From Bacteroidales bacterium (lineage in GTDB: Bacteria; Bacteroidota; Bacteroidia; Bacteroidales; Muribaculaceae), in contig DXXM01000014.1 of assembly GCA_019416285.1 (NCBI GenBank), positions 3,117 through 67,116 of the forward strand: 64,000 nt of DNA, in the 5' to 3' direction. The notes beneath the pieces were generated by a model. It made no database searches and had not been told where the DNA came from. It saw only the letters and a list, made by a program, of their open reading frames with translations. Position 1 is the first letter of the stretch; the number at the start of each line of letters is the position of its first letter. Both the position numbers and the translations under genes were made by a program. This document shows, in pieces, positions 51,831 to 60,535 of this stretch.

Positions 51831-51883
51831 AAGAGCCACGCGTGCTTACTCATCTCACGATGATAGGGCCGGTGGCTCTTTTT
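51831..51883 (+). terminator. Terminator of the 48-residue peptide gene
   Basis: Arms AAGAGCCAC (51831-51839) and GTGGCTCTT (51872-51880), a long loop, then a T-run. It lies 14 bp after the stop codon. Confidence 0.75.
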
Positions 51884-51936
51884 ATGTCCGGGCGATGGAG
51901 TTGGGGGACGCCCGGACGGGCGGGTATTCAATATCT

Positions 51937-52296
51937 TTACGCCTTCTTCACTACGCGACGCTCTTTGATACGGGCCTTCTTGCCTGTGAGCTGACGGATG
52001 TAGTAAAGTTTTGCACGGCGTACCTTGCCATACTTGTTGATTGTGATTGAGTCGATGAAGGGTGACTCGATGGGGAAGATACGTTCAACGCCGATGTTGT
52101 CAGACATCTTGCGGACAGTGAAACGGCGCTTGTTGCCTTCGCCTGAGATGCGGATCACTACGCCACGATACTGCTGGATACGCTCTTTGTTACCTTCTTT
52201 GATGCGATATGCCACTGTGATGGTGTCGCCGGGGTTGAAGTCGGGGTGCTGTTTGCCCGAAGCGAAAGCTTCTTCAGCAACTTTAATTAAGTCCAT
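51937..52296 (-). CDS. rplS: 50S ribosomal protein L19
   Basis: Component of the large subunit at the 30S interface. The start at 52296 (MDLIKVAEEAFASGKQ) gives 119 residues, the family length. An in-frame ATG 54 bp further upstream would add unrelated residues through the leader. Typical segments are FNPGDTITV, YRGVVIRISG and RVFPIESP-like ERIFPIESPFID. It stands alone with its own promoter. Confidence 0.97.
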   Translation of the reverse strand: MDLIKVAEEAFASGKQHPDFNPGDTITVAYRIKEGNKERIQQYRGVVIRISGEGNKRRFTVRKMSDNIGVERIFPIESPFIDSITINKYGKVRRAKLYYIRQLTGKKARIKERRVVKKA

Positions 52297-52379
52297 TTTT
52301 CTATATATCTTAAAAATGTTAACACTACTCGCAATATTCGCAGGCTGCATGTCCTTGCCAGAGATTGCGAAATCGGCTG

Positions 52380-52410
52380 CAAAGTTAAGCGAAAATCAGG
52401 TGAATTGCAA
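52380..52410 (-). promoter_or_regulatory. rplS promoter
   Basis: On the minus strand TTG (52408-52410) and TAACTTTG (52380-52387) are separated by 20 bp, an almost ideal match. The leader is about 75-80 nt. Confidence 0.75.
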
Positions 52411-52493
52411 TAGTTTGAGCAAAAAATCCACACCCATCCCCGCCATTTTTTAATTATTTTCACCTGAAAATCTTCCTAATACCGACAAAACCC

Positions 52494-52595
52494 CTAAACT
52501 TCAAACCCAAAACCACCCCAAACCTCAAACACTAAACCTTATAAATACTTCTCTAAACTCTATACTCTAACTTTCAATTTTAAACTTTAAACTTT
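52494..52595. repeat. Degenerate 7-bp-period array, between rplS and the SGNH gene
   Basis: Mostly heptamers of the type TTAAACT, TCAAACC, CTAAACC and TCTAACT, with occasional 10-base units. It is the complement-strand version of the heptamer array at 33447. It ends directly at the -33 element of the promoter at 52598. Confidence 0.6.
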
Positions 52596-52597
52596 AT

Positions 52598-52628
52598 TTT
52601 GTCATCCCGACAAAAAGGCCTAATTTTG
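52598..52628 (+). promoter_or_regulatory. Promoter of the SGNH esterase gene
   Basis: TTTG at 52598-52601 and TAATTTTG at 52621-52628 with a 19-bp spacer. The predicted start is near 52635, about 40 nt before the ATG. Confidence 0.75.
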
Positions 52629-52673
52629 TGATAGCTATCAACATTCATCTCTTTCAGAAAACCAATCAAACCG

Positions 52674-53744
52674 ATGATGAACAGATTTTCCAGTCTCCTC
52701 TTCCCGGTCATAGCCCTGCTCGCAGTGTCCTGCTCGGGTTCCGGACAACTTGACGTCGACCCAAACGACCCGGGCATACTCTACATGGGACGTATCCTGC
52801 GCACCGACTCCACAGCCCCGACATTCACCTATCCCGGCACCACCGCCATGCTCAACTTCGAAGGCTCGTCGATAGCTATGGCGGCCTCGCCCGGAAGCGG
52901 CCAGTTTATGGTGGAGATTGACTCGCTCGCACCGTTCAAAATCAACTTCACACCCTCCGACTCACTCATTACCCTCACCGACTCGCTCGGAGAGGGCGCC
53001 CACTCGCTGCGCGTCACCTATGCAATCGAAGGCTACGAGAAGCATCCGGAATTCCGCGGATTCGTTATCTCGGGCCCCGGAAGCAAACTCCTCCCCGCCC
53101 CCGAGCGTCCGAAACTCCGCATCGAGTTTATAGGCAACTCCATCACCTGCGGCTATGGTACGGAAGCCGACAGCGGCGACACACACTTCTCCTATGACAC
53201 TGAAAACCATACCCTGAGCTACGCCTACCTCACGGCGCGCGCCCTCGACGCCGACTTCAACGTTGTGGCCCGCTCCGGCATAGGAATGTACCGCAGCTAC
53301 AACGGCCCGCGCGAGGGAACACCCGATAACCGCATCCCGGCGGAATATGACCACACCCTCATCTACGACCCCGCCCATTACTGGGACCACCGCTCATTCC
53401 GCCCCGACATTATCTGCATCAACCTCGGCACCAACGATACGTCAGTCGACAACTATGACATCAATCTATTCGAGGAGGCCTATAAAAAATTCCTCGCGCA
53501 TCTCCATCTGCTCCAGCCGCAGGCAAAAATAGTGCTCCTGACCGGCCCGATGCTCCACGGAAAGCCGCTTGAGGATGTGACCGCCGTCCTCGACAGTCTT
53601 GCCGAAGGGAAAGACTATGTCTACCGCTTCGATATGTCGGAACAGACCGGCGAGTTGGGCTACGGCGCCGACTATCATCCCTCACGCGCTCAGGCTGCAA
53701 AAAATGCCGCCGAACTCACCGCTTTCCTCAAAAAAATCGGCTGA
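52674..53744 (+). CDS. SGNH/GDSL esterase lipoprotein (CE2-like)
   Basis: A 356-residue exported lipoprotein (lipobox LAVSC, Cys about 20). An N-terminal beta-sandwich region (about 35-145) is followed by an SGNH hydrolase domain. The nucleophile is Ser156 in FIGNSITCGYG, the oxyanion block is NLGTNDTS, and the Asp-His pair is DYHPS (D333, H335). This two-domain layout is that of carbohydrate esterase family 2, which deacetylates plant polysaccharides. The substrate is inference. A second ATG one codon later is equally possible. metH follows after 34 bp. Confidence 0.88.
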   Translation: MMNRFSSLLFPVIALLAVSCSGSGQLDVDPNDPGILYMGRILRTDSTAPTFTYPGTTAMLNFEGSSIAMAASPGSGQFMVEIDSLAPFKINFTPSDSLITLTDSLGEGAHSLRVTYAIEGYEKHPEFRGFVISGPGSKLLPAPERPKLRIEFIGNSITCGYGTEADSGDTHFSYDTENHTLSYAYLTARALDADFNVVARSGIGMYRSYNGPREGTPDNRIPAEYDHTLIYDPAHYWDHRSFRPDIICINLGTNDTSVDNYDINLFEEAYKKFLAHLHLLQPQAKIVLLTGPMLHGKPLEDVTAVLDSLAEGKDYVYRFDMSEQTGELGYGADYHPSRAQAAKNAAELTAFLKKIG

Positions 53745-53778
53745 CACACAGTAAACACGCTCACAGTAGATATACTCA

Positions 53779-56700
53779 GTGGAAAATCGTATCCTAATCC
53801 TTGATGGCGCCACCGGCACCATGATTCAGTCCTACAGACTCACCGAGGCCGACTTCCGCGGCGAGCGCTTTGCCGCATGGCCTTGTGACCTGCGCGGCAA
53901 CAACGACGTGCTTGTCCTTACCCGTCCCGACATAATACTCGAAATCGCCGACAGTTACATCTCAGCCGGAGCCGACATCATATCGACCGATACCTTCAAC
54001 GCCAACGCCATCTCCATGGCCGACTATTCGATGGAGGCGCTCGTCGGCGAAATCAACCGCGAGGGAGCCCGCATCCTGCGTGAACTCGCCGACCGCCGCT
54101 CTGCCGAGCTCAGACGCCGGATTTCAGTGGCCGGTTCTATCGGGCCGACCAACAAGACAGCCTCGATGAGTCCAGATGTCAGCGACCCGGCTCTCCGCGC
54201 CGTCACCTACGACCAGCTTTTCGACGCTTACCGCGAACAGGTCACAGCCCTCATCGAAGGGGGCGTGGACCGTCTGCTTTTCGAGACGGTATTCGACACT
54301 CTCAACCTCAAGGCCGGTCTCGACGCCGCACGCGCAGCCATGAAGGATGCCGGGCGCGAGGTCCCGGTGATGCTCTCGGTGACACTCTCGGGGCCCGACG
54401 GCCGCACATTCTCCGGACAGACTCTCAAAGCCTTTCTCGCCTCCGTGGAGCATTGCCCCATAGCATCCGTGGGCATTAACTGCTCATTCGGAGCGGCCGA
54501 CATGAAGCCCCACATAGCCGAACTCGCCCGCATAGCCCCCTACCCGATTTCGTGTCACCCCAACGCCGGCCTCCCCAACGCGATGGGTGAATATGAGGAG
54601 ACTCCTGAGCTGATGGCCGCCCATCTCAGACCTTTTTTCGAGGAGGAACTTCTCAATATCGTCGGCGGATGCTGCGGCACTACTCCCGCACACATAGCCG
54701 CCATAGCCGCCGAAGCCCGCGGCCACAAGCCGCACGAAATCCCAGCTCCGGCCCCCGGACTGCACCTTTCAGGACTTGAGGCGGTGGACATCGTGCCCGA
54801 CTCGCTCTTTGTCAACGTGGGCGAGCGCTGCAACGTGGCCGGCTCGCGCAAGTTCCTGCGCCTCATCCGCGAAGGCTCGCTCGACGAGGCGCTGACCATA
54901 GCCCGGCGCCAGGTGGAGGACGGCGCCCAGATTATCGACATCAATATGGACGACGGCATGATGGACGCCCGCAAGGAGATGTGCGGCTTCCTCAACCTCA
55001 TTGCCTCCGAACCCGACATTGCCCGCGTGCCGGTGATGATTGACTCCTCGAAGTGGGAGGTCATCGAAGCCGCTCTCAAATGCGTGCAGGGTAAATCGAT
55101 AGTCAATTCCATATCACTCAAAGAGGGCGAGGAGGTCTTTCTCGCCCACGCCCGGCGAATCATGGAGCTCGGAGCCGCAGCCGTGGTCATGGCCTTCGAC
55201 GAGGAGGGGCAGGCTGACACTTTCGAGCGCAAGACCGCCGTGTGTGCCCGCGCCTACCGCCTGCTCACGGAGCGCCTCGGCTTCAACCCCGAGGATATTA
55301 TATTTGACCCCAACATACTCGCCATAGCCACCGGCATGAAGGAGCATAACCGCTACGGGCTCGACTTCATCCGCGCCGTCCGCTGGATAAAGGAGAATCT
55401 GCCCGGAGCCAAAGTGAGCGGCGGCGTCAGCAATCTCTCCTTCTCCTTCCGCGGCAACAACTATCTGCGCGAGGCCATGCACGCCGTATTCCTCTACCAC
55501 GCCATCGCTGCCGGAATGGATATGGCCATCGTCAACCCTTCCTCGTCGGTGACATACGAGGATATAGACCCGCAGTTGCGCACACTGCTGGAGGATGTGG
55601 TGCTATGCCGCCGCGAAGAGGCTGCGGAGGAACTCATCAACCGTGCTCAGGAGATGCTGCGGGCCAAGGAAGAGGGGGCTCAGGCGACATCCGCTTCCGC
55701 CGCACGCGAGAAGGAGTGGCGCCACCTGCCGGTGAATGAACGCCTGACCCATGCGCTGGTCAAGGGTATCCACGACCATCTCGAAGAGGACCTGACGGAA
55801 GCGCTCGGCGTGTATTCCGACCCAGTGGCGATTATCGACGGCCCGCTGATGGAGGGAATGAACCGCGTAGGGCAGCTTTTCGGCGAGGGCAAGATGTTTC
55901 TGCCGCAGGTTGTCAAGACCGCACGCACAATGAAGCGCGCAGTCGGCATACTCACCCCCGCTATAGAGGCGCGCAAGAGCTCACGCGAAGTCACCCGCGC
56001 CGGAAAAGTCCTGTTTGCCACGGTCAAAGGTGACGTGCATGACATCGGAAAGAACATTGTGTCGATTGTGCTCGCATGCAACAACTACGAGGTCATCGAC
56101 CTCGGGGTCATGGTGCCTGCCGAGAAAATCATAAGCGTGGCGCGTAAGGAGAAACCGGACCTCGTGTGTCTTTCGGGGCTCATCACCCCGTCGCTCGACG
56201 AGATGGCTTACGTAGTCAGCCTCATGGAGAGCAGCGGCCTGAAAATTCCAGTGATGGTGGGGGGCGCCACTACATCGCGCATCCACACGGCGGTGAAAAT
56301 CGCTCCACACTACTCCGCGCCGGTAATCCATGTGCCCGACGCGTCGCAGAATCCGCTCATAGCCGCCCGCCTGCTCAACTCTGAGACCCGCGACGAATAC
56401 ATCTCGGCCCTGCGCGACGAATACGAGTCGCTCCGCGAGCGCGAGCGCAACCGCAACACACCGAAAGTGCCTCTCGAAGAGGCCCGGCGCCGCGCCATCC
56501 GCCACTCGCTCGCACCTTATACGCCCCCGGTTCCGGCCATGCCCGGACGAAGGGTTATCGAAATACCCGTCGGCGAGGCGGTGCCCTACATCAACTGGCG
56601 TTTCTTCTTCAACGCCTGGAAGATGCCGGGTGACTATGCCTCCGTCGCCGCGCTCCACGACTGCCCCGCATGCCGCAAGGCGTGGATTGAGCGCCATAGC

Positions 56701-57399
56701 CCCGACAATCCGGCCAAGGGGGAGGAAATCATCCGCCTCTACACCGACGCCTCCGCCCTGCTTTCGCGTCTGGAGCGCGAGGGGGTGGTGTGCAAGGCCA
56801 TTGTCAACATAGCCGAAGCCCGCGCGGAGGGGGATGACATAATAATCGACGGCGTCCACATCCCGACAATGCGCTCGCAGGCCATTGCCCCCGGCGAAGC
56901 CTCGCGCTCACTTTCAGACTACATCCAGCCCGCGGGTGACTACGCCGGAGCCTTTGCCGTGAGCGTCGACCTGAGCGCACTGCGCGCAGCCTGCGACGCC
57001 GAGGGTGATTCCTATCGCTCACTGCTCGTGCAGAGCATAGCCCACCGTCTTGCCGAAGCCGCCTCGGAGTATCTTCACGCGCTTGTGCGCCGCAAACTCT
57101 GGGGCTACGCGCCCGACGAAGAGCTTTCAGTTCACGATATGTTCCAGGCCCGCTACCGCGGCATCCGCCCAGCCGTCGGCTACCCCTCCCTTCCCGACCA
57201 GAAACTGACATTCACCCTCGACCGGCTGCTCGACTACGGCCAGATCGGGGTAACACTCACCGAAAACGGGGCCATGCACCCGTCGGCCACCGTAAGCGGC
57301 CTCTATATCGCCCATCCAGAATCATCTTACTTCCTCCTGGGGCCGCTTGCCGACGACCAGATCACCGACTACGAGTCCAGGAAGGACCTCAAAACCTGA
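53779..57399 (+). CDS. metH: Cobalamin-dependent methionine synthase
   Basis: Transfers methyl from methyltetrahydrofolate to homocysteine through cobalamin. The 1206 residues hold all four modules. These are the homocysteine/zinc domain (about 1-320, GGCCGTTPAH near 296), the pterin domain (about 345-610) and the cobalamin domain with D-x-H-x-x-G in DVHDIGKN (about 752-757). The SAM reactivation domain comes last, with RPAVGYPSLPDQ near 1129. The start is GTG at 53779: an in-frame TAG lies four codons upstream at 53767, and the family N-terminus begins directly after. No cobalamin riboswitch is visible. comM follows after 4 bp. Confidence 0.97.
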   Translation: MENRILILDGATGTMIQSYRLTEADFRGERFAAWPCDLRGNNDVLVLTRPDIILEIADSYISAGADIISTDTFNANAISMADYSMEALVGEINREGARILRELADRRSAELRRRISVAGSIGPTNKTASMSPDVSDPALRAVTYDQLFDAYREQVTALIEGGVDRLLFETVFDTLNLKAGLDAARAAMKDAGREVPVMLSVTLSGPDGRTFSGQTLKAFLASVEHCPIASVGINCSFGAADMKPHIAELARIAPYPISCHPNAGLPNAMGEYEETPELMAAHLRPFFEEELLNIVGGCCGTTPAHIAAIAAEARGHKPHEIPAPAPGLHLSGLEAVDIVPDSLFVNVGERCNVAGSRKFLRLIREGSLDEALTIARRQVEDGAQIIDINMDDGMMDARKEMCGFLNLIASEPDIARVPVMIDSSKWEVIEAALKCVQGKSIVNSISLKEGEEVFLAHARRIMELGAAAVVMAFDEEGQADTFERKTAVCARAYRLLTERLGFNPEDIIFDPNILAIATGMKEHNRYGLDFIRAVRWIKENLPGAKVSGGVSNLSFSFRGNNYLREAMHAVFLYHAIAAGMDMAIVNPSSSVTYEDIDPQLRTLLEDVVLCRREEAAEELINRAQEMLRAKEEGAQATSASAAREKEWRHLPVNERLTHALVKGIHDHLEEDLTEALGVYSDPVAIIDGPLMEGMNRVGQLFGEGKMFLPQVVKTARTMKRAVGILTPAIEARKSSREVTRAGKVLFATVKGDVHDIGKNIVSIVLACNNYEVIDLGVMVPAEKIISVARKEKPDLVCLSGLITPSLDEMAYVVSLMESSGLKIPVMVGGATTSRIHTAVKIAPHYSAPVIHVPDASQNPLIAARLLNSETRDEYISALRDEYESLRERERNRNTPKVPLEEARRRAIRHSLAPYTPPVPAMPGRRVIEIPVGEAVPYINWRFFFNAWKMPGDYASVAALHDCPACRKAWIERHSPDNPAKGEEIIRLYTDASALLSRLEREGVVCKAIVNIAEARAEGDDIIIDGVHIPTMRSQAIAPGEASRSLSDYIQPAGDYAGAFAVSVDLSALRAACDAEGDSYRSLLVQSIAHRLAEAASEYLHALVRRKLWGYAPDEELSVHDMFQARYRGIRPAVGYPSLPDQKLTFTLDRLLDYGQIGVTLTENGAMHPSATVSGLYIAHPESSYFLLGPLADDQITDYESRKDLKT

Positions 57400-57403
57400 C
57401 ACC

Positions 57404-59041
57404 ATGTTAATCAAGACCTACGGAGCGGCCGTGCAAGGCATCGACGCCCTCGTAATCACCATTGAGGCCGTGGCCGAGACCGGCGTGCAGTTCTCGCTCG
57501 TCGGCATGGCCGATACCGCCGTCAAGGAGAGCTATCAGCGTGTCCTCTCCGCCATCACGCAGTCGGGCTACAAGTGGCCGCGCCGACGCCTCGTCATCAA
57601 TCTATCGCCTGCCGACGTGCGCAAGGAGGGTGCGGCCTACGACCTGCCCCTCGCCCTGAGCGTCCTTGCCTCATGCGAGCAGATTGCGCCCACTATTCCA
57701 CTCGATTCGTTCATGATTATGGGTGAACTGTCGCTCGACGGGTCGATTCTGCCGATCAAAGGGGCTCTCCCGATGGCTATCAAGGCGCGGGAGCTCGGTT
57801 TCAAGGGGATGATTGTGCCGATTGCCAACGCAACGGAAGCCGCCGTAGTCAACAATCTCGAGGTCTACGGCATGGCATCGCTGCGCGAGGTCATAGAGTT
57901 CGTGAGCGGCAAAAACGCTCCGGAACCGGTGCGGGTCAACACGCGTGAGGAGTTCGCGCGTGCGTCGGCGGTGTTTGACTGTGATTTTTCGGAAGTGAAG
58001 GGGCAGGAGAGCGTGAAGCGGGCCTTCGAGGTGGCTTGCGCGGGTGGCCACAATATCCTGATGGTAGGCCCTCCGGGGGCGGGTAAGTCGATGATGGCCA
58101 AGCGTATTCCCACCATACTCCCGCCACTGACTCTCGCGGAGGCTCTTGAGACTACTAAAATCCACTCCGTAGCCGGAAAGTTGCGCAGCGGCTCGCGGCT
58201 GATTACCTCCCGGCCTTACCGCGCTCCACACCACACCATATCGCCTGTGGCGCTCGTGGGCGGAGGGGCGAATCCCGCTCCGGGAGAGATTTCACTTGCC
58301 CACAACGGAGTGCTCTTTCTCGACGAGTTTCCGGAGTTTTCAAGACAGGTGCTTGAGGTGATGCGTCAGCCGCTCGAGGACCGCCATATCACCATAGCCC
58401 GTGCGAAATACACCATAGATTACCCTGCGGGATTCATGCTTGTGGCCTCCATGAACCCGTGTCCCTGCGGCTACTACAATCATCCGACCAAGGAGTGCAT
58501 GTGTACGCAGCAGGCGGTGCAGAAGTATCTCAACCGCATCAGCGGGCCGCTGCTCGACCGCATAGACCTGCAGGTGGAGATTTATCCCGTGCCTTTCGAG
58601 GAGCTTTCGTCGGCGCGCGAGGGGGAGAAGAGCGAGTCGATGAAGCGGCGGGTGGTCATTGCGCGCGAGATTCAGGCACAGCGCTTCGCAGGGAACGCGG
58701 GAATACACTGCAACGCGCAGATGAACGCGCGGTTGCTGCGCTCGCATGCCGCAATAGACGGCGAGGGGCTTGAGACGCTGCGCGAGGCCATGACGCGCCT
58801 CGACATGAGCGCCCGCGCCTATGACCGCATCCTCAAAGTGGCGCGCACCATAGCGGATCTCGAGCAGGCAGCGGAAATCCTCGACAAGTACGCCTCGAAT
58901 CCGGCTGCACAGATTGCAAAAGAGACCCTCCGCGCGGCCGCTACCGCCCCGATTCTCCCCCATCATATCCACGAAGCAATCTCCTACCGCAACCTCGACC
59001 GCGGTAACTGGGGGCAGAGCGTCAATAAGATGCCATTCTGA
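57404..59041 (+). CDS. comM: YifB/ComM family Mg-chelatase-like AAA ATPase
   Basis: A 545-residue hexameric AAA+ protein. Family members act as DNA branch-migration helicases during natural transformation (ComM); in other bacteria the role is unclear. It has an N-terminal Lon-protease-like fold (about 1-170) and the Mg-chelatase ATPase with Walker A GPPGAGKS (222-229) and Walker B VLFLDEFPEF. A cysteine-bearing NPCPCGYY insert and a C-terminal helical domain complete it. The start ATG 57404 lies 4 bp after the metH stop; the frame is open further upstream but would overlap metH. Confidence 0.93.
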   Translation: MLIKTYGAAVQGIDALVITIEAVAETGVQFSLVGMADTAVKESYQRVLSAITQSGYKWPRRRLVINLSPADVRKEGAAYDLPLALSVLASCEQIAPTIPLDSFMIMGELSLDGSILPIKGALPMAIKARELGFKGMIVPIANATEAAVVNNLEVYGMASLREVIEFVSGKNAPEPVRVNTREEFARASAVFDCDFSEVKGQESVKRAFEVACAGGHNILMVGPPGAGKSMMAKRIPTILPPLTLAEALETTKIHSVAGKLRSGSRLITSRPYRAPHHTISPVALVGGGANPAPGEISLAHNGVLFLDEFPEFSRQVLEVMRQPLEDRHITIARAKYTIDYPAGFMLVASMNPCPCGYYNHPTKECMCTQQAVQKYLNRISGPLLDRIDLQVEIYPVPFEELSSAREGEKSESMKRRVVIAREIQAQRFAGNAGIHCNAQMNARLLRSHAAIDGEGLETLREAMTRLDMSARAYDRILKVARTIADLEQAAEILDKYASNPAAQIAKETLRAAATAPILPHHIHEAISYRNLDRGNWGQSVNKMPF

Positions 59042-59090
59042 GCTGGGGCTTCCGAAGGATTTTTCTTTTGAGAGCTAAAACTCTTTACCT

Positions 59091-59163
59091 TAACAAATCA
59101 CCAAATCAGCAAAGAAGCAAGCCAGGAAATCAACAAATCAGCAAGGCAACGAGCCAGCAAACC
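59091..59163. repeat. 8-bp-period tandem array, upstream of the RAYT gene
   Basis: Consecutive octamers around the consensus GCAAATCA: CCAAATCA, GCAAAGAA, GCAAGCCA, GGAAATCA, ACAAATCA, GCAAGGCA, ACGAGCCA, GCAAACCG. It lies between comM and the transposase gene, with the GCGGAACT hairpin just downstream. Confidence 0.6.
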
Positions 59164-59191
59164 GGTTTATTCGGGCCTAATTTGTTGAGGT

Positions 59192-59215
59192 GCGGAACTT
59201 CAGTTCCGCTTTTCT
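59192..59215 (+). terminator. Hairpin with T-run, comM terminator or REP site
   Basis: GCGGAACT and AGTTCCGC (59192-59199, 59202-59209) form an 8-bp stem with a 2-nt loop and a short T-run. It can terminate the metH-comM transcript. Its tight palindromic form next to a RAYT gene also fits a REP element. Confidence 0.6.
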
Positions 59216-59261
59216 CCTCCTTCCATTTTCTCTTTAACTGTCAATTAAATTCACTTCTAAA

Positions 59262-60059
59262 ATGGGCAATCCCCAAATCTATAGGGCATGGTGGCATGAT
59301 TACCGCTCAAGGGCAATCTATATGATTACTCTTTCGAAATCTCCGGGGGTTCCGGCGTTTGGGGCTCTTGCGGGTGACTGGTCAAAGCCTGTCGGCTCAC
59401 GGGAGGGTAGCTTCATAAGGCTTTCGCCTTTAGGCAAAATCATCAAGAACACCCTTTTCCGTCTCCATGAAATCGAACCGGCCATCCGCCTGCTGCAATA
59501 TTCGGTCATGCCTGACCATGTGCATTTTCTCATTTTCGTCCAGCAACCTACCGCCGAAGCGCTTGGCTATACAATCGCGCGACTGAAGGTAGCGGTAAAC
59601 AAGGCCTGGAAAAATCAGCCGGTCTTTACCGAAGGATACAATGACAGAATCCTCAAATCAGGGCGTAAACTCGACACCATCTTCCGCTATATCCGGGAAA
59701 ATCCCTACCGTCTTGCCATCCGCAAGGCATTTCCCGACTATTTCCATCGCGTCAACCTCATCAGCATAGCAGGCCGCGACTGCCAGGCTTACGGAAATCT
59801 GTTTCTGTTAAGAAATCCGTTTAAGGAAGCCGTTGTGGTTCATAGGAAAGATTCTGAGGAGACAAAAAGATTACTTCACGACCAATGGCTTTACACGGCC
59901 TCAAACGGCGGAGTGCTGGTTTCACCGTTTATTTCACCGGCAGAAAAGGCCATACGCCGCGAGGCGGAAGAAACCGGCGGAAAATTCATCCTCATCCAAG
60001 CGTGCCGGTTTCCGGAGCGTTACAAACCCGCGGCCCATGATTTTTCTCTCTGCATGTAG
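59262..60059 (+). CDS. REP-associated tyrosine transposase (RAYT, Y1/HUH type)
   Basis: A 265-residue protein with an IS200-like Y1 transposase domain (about 20-150). The metal-binding HUH motif is PDHVHFLI (H86, H88). The candidate catalytic Tyr lies in the helix IFRYIRENPYRL (around residue 145). A longer C-terminal region without a known fold follows. Single-copy RAYTs are thought to process and spread REP palindromes rather than themselves; no IS-like ends flank the gene. A palindromic hairpin (59192) and two dispersed palindromes (4366, 25078) are possible substrates. The exact start is uncertain; MITLSK at 59322 is an alternative. Confidence 0.85.
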   Translation: MGNPQIYRAWWHDYRSRAIYMITLSKSPGVPAFGALAGDWSKPVGSREGSFIRLSPLGKIIKNTLFRLHEIEPAIRLLQYSVMPDHVHFLIFVQQPTAEALGYTIARLKVAVNKAWKNQPVFTEGYNDRILKSGRKLDTIFRYIRENPYRLAIRKAFPDYFHRVNLISIAGRDCQAYGNLFLLRNPFKEAVVVHRKDSEETKRLLHDQWLYTASNGGVLVSPFISPAEKAIRREAEETGGKFILIQACRFPERYKPAAHDFSLCM

Positions 60060-60232
60060 GGGAGGCTGCTTATCATCACCCTCGCTCTTGACATCGATAG
60101 CTCCACCCTATCCCGCAGCAATTGCCTCGCAATGAATGAACTGGCACAAAAAATCGCATCCTGTCAGGATAAAAGTCGATTAAGAAAATGTTAAATATTA
60201 TATGTTATAAAACATATTTTAAAAACATTTCT

Positions 60233-60240
60233 TATCTTTG
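60233..60240 (+). promoter_or_regulatory. Promoter -7 element of the 35-residue peptide gene
   Basis: TATCTTTG followed by C in a very AT-rich stretch; the -33 element is not clear. It predicts a leader of about 50 nt. Confidence 0.55.
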
Positions 60241-60297
60241 CAGTGTTGTTTAAGAGAAAGCAACAAACACATAGGTTTTATTAAATTCATTTTTATT

Positions 60298-60405
60298 ATG
60301 ACCAACTTACTTAAAAAAGCAGCAAACGCATTTCGCACCGCCAGCTATTGCATGGCACGAGCAGAACTTTATCTCAATGAAGCGAAACATGCCAATGAAA
60401 AGTAA
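60298..60405 (+). CDS. 35-residue peptide of unknown function
   Basis: ATG at 60298 opens a 35-residue frame: MTNLLKKAANAFRTASYCMA, then an Ala/Glu-rich helix ending in HANEK. It can form one amphipathic helix, without a signal peptide. A good -7 element lies 58 bp upstream and a hairpin terminator about 40 bp downstream, so it is a self-contained transcription unit. Small Ala-rich basic peptides of this type occur in Bacteroidales, but I know no function. It might instead be a small RNA with a chance frame. Confidence 0.55.
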   Translation: MTNLLKKAANAFRTASYCMARAELYLNEAKHANEK

Positions 60406-60442
60406 TCCCGTCCGCGAGATTGCCAAGTAATCAACCAAGCCG

Positions 60443-60472
60443 CGTTCCTTTCAGAAAAAGGGGCGTTTTTTT
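60443..60472 (+). terminator. Terminator of the 35-residue peptide unit
   Basis: A 9-bp stem with two G-U pairs, arms 60443-60451 and 60457-60465, then a run of seven T residues. Confidence 0.75.
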
Positions 60473-60506
60473 ATGTCCGGACGGGAGCGGGAAAAGTTTT
60501 TTTGAG

Positions 60507-60514
60507 TATTTTTG
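60507..60514 (+). promoter_or_regulatory. Probable promoter of the nhaC-like gene
   Basis: TATTTTTG fits TAnnTTTG and leads to a start about 15 nt before the ATG at 60536. The -33 region overlaps the terminator T-run upstream. Confidence 0.45.
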
Positions 60515-60535
60515 TTCTGTAAATTCACACTTCAA

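Noticed and set aside
53745..53778. Cobalamin riboswitch before metH
   Set aside because: The gap to the upstream gene is only 34 bp, too short for the riboswitch, and no B12-box-like sequence was seen there.
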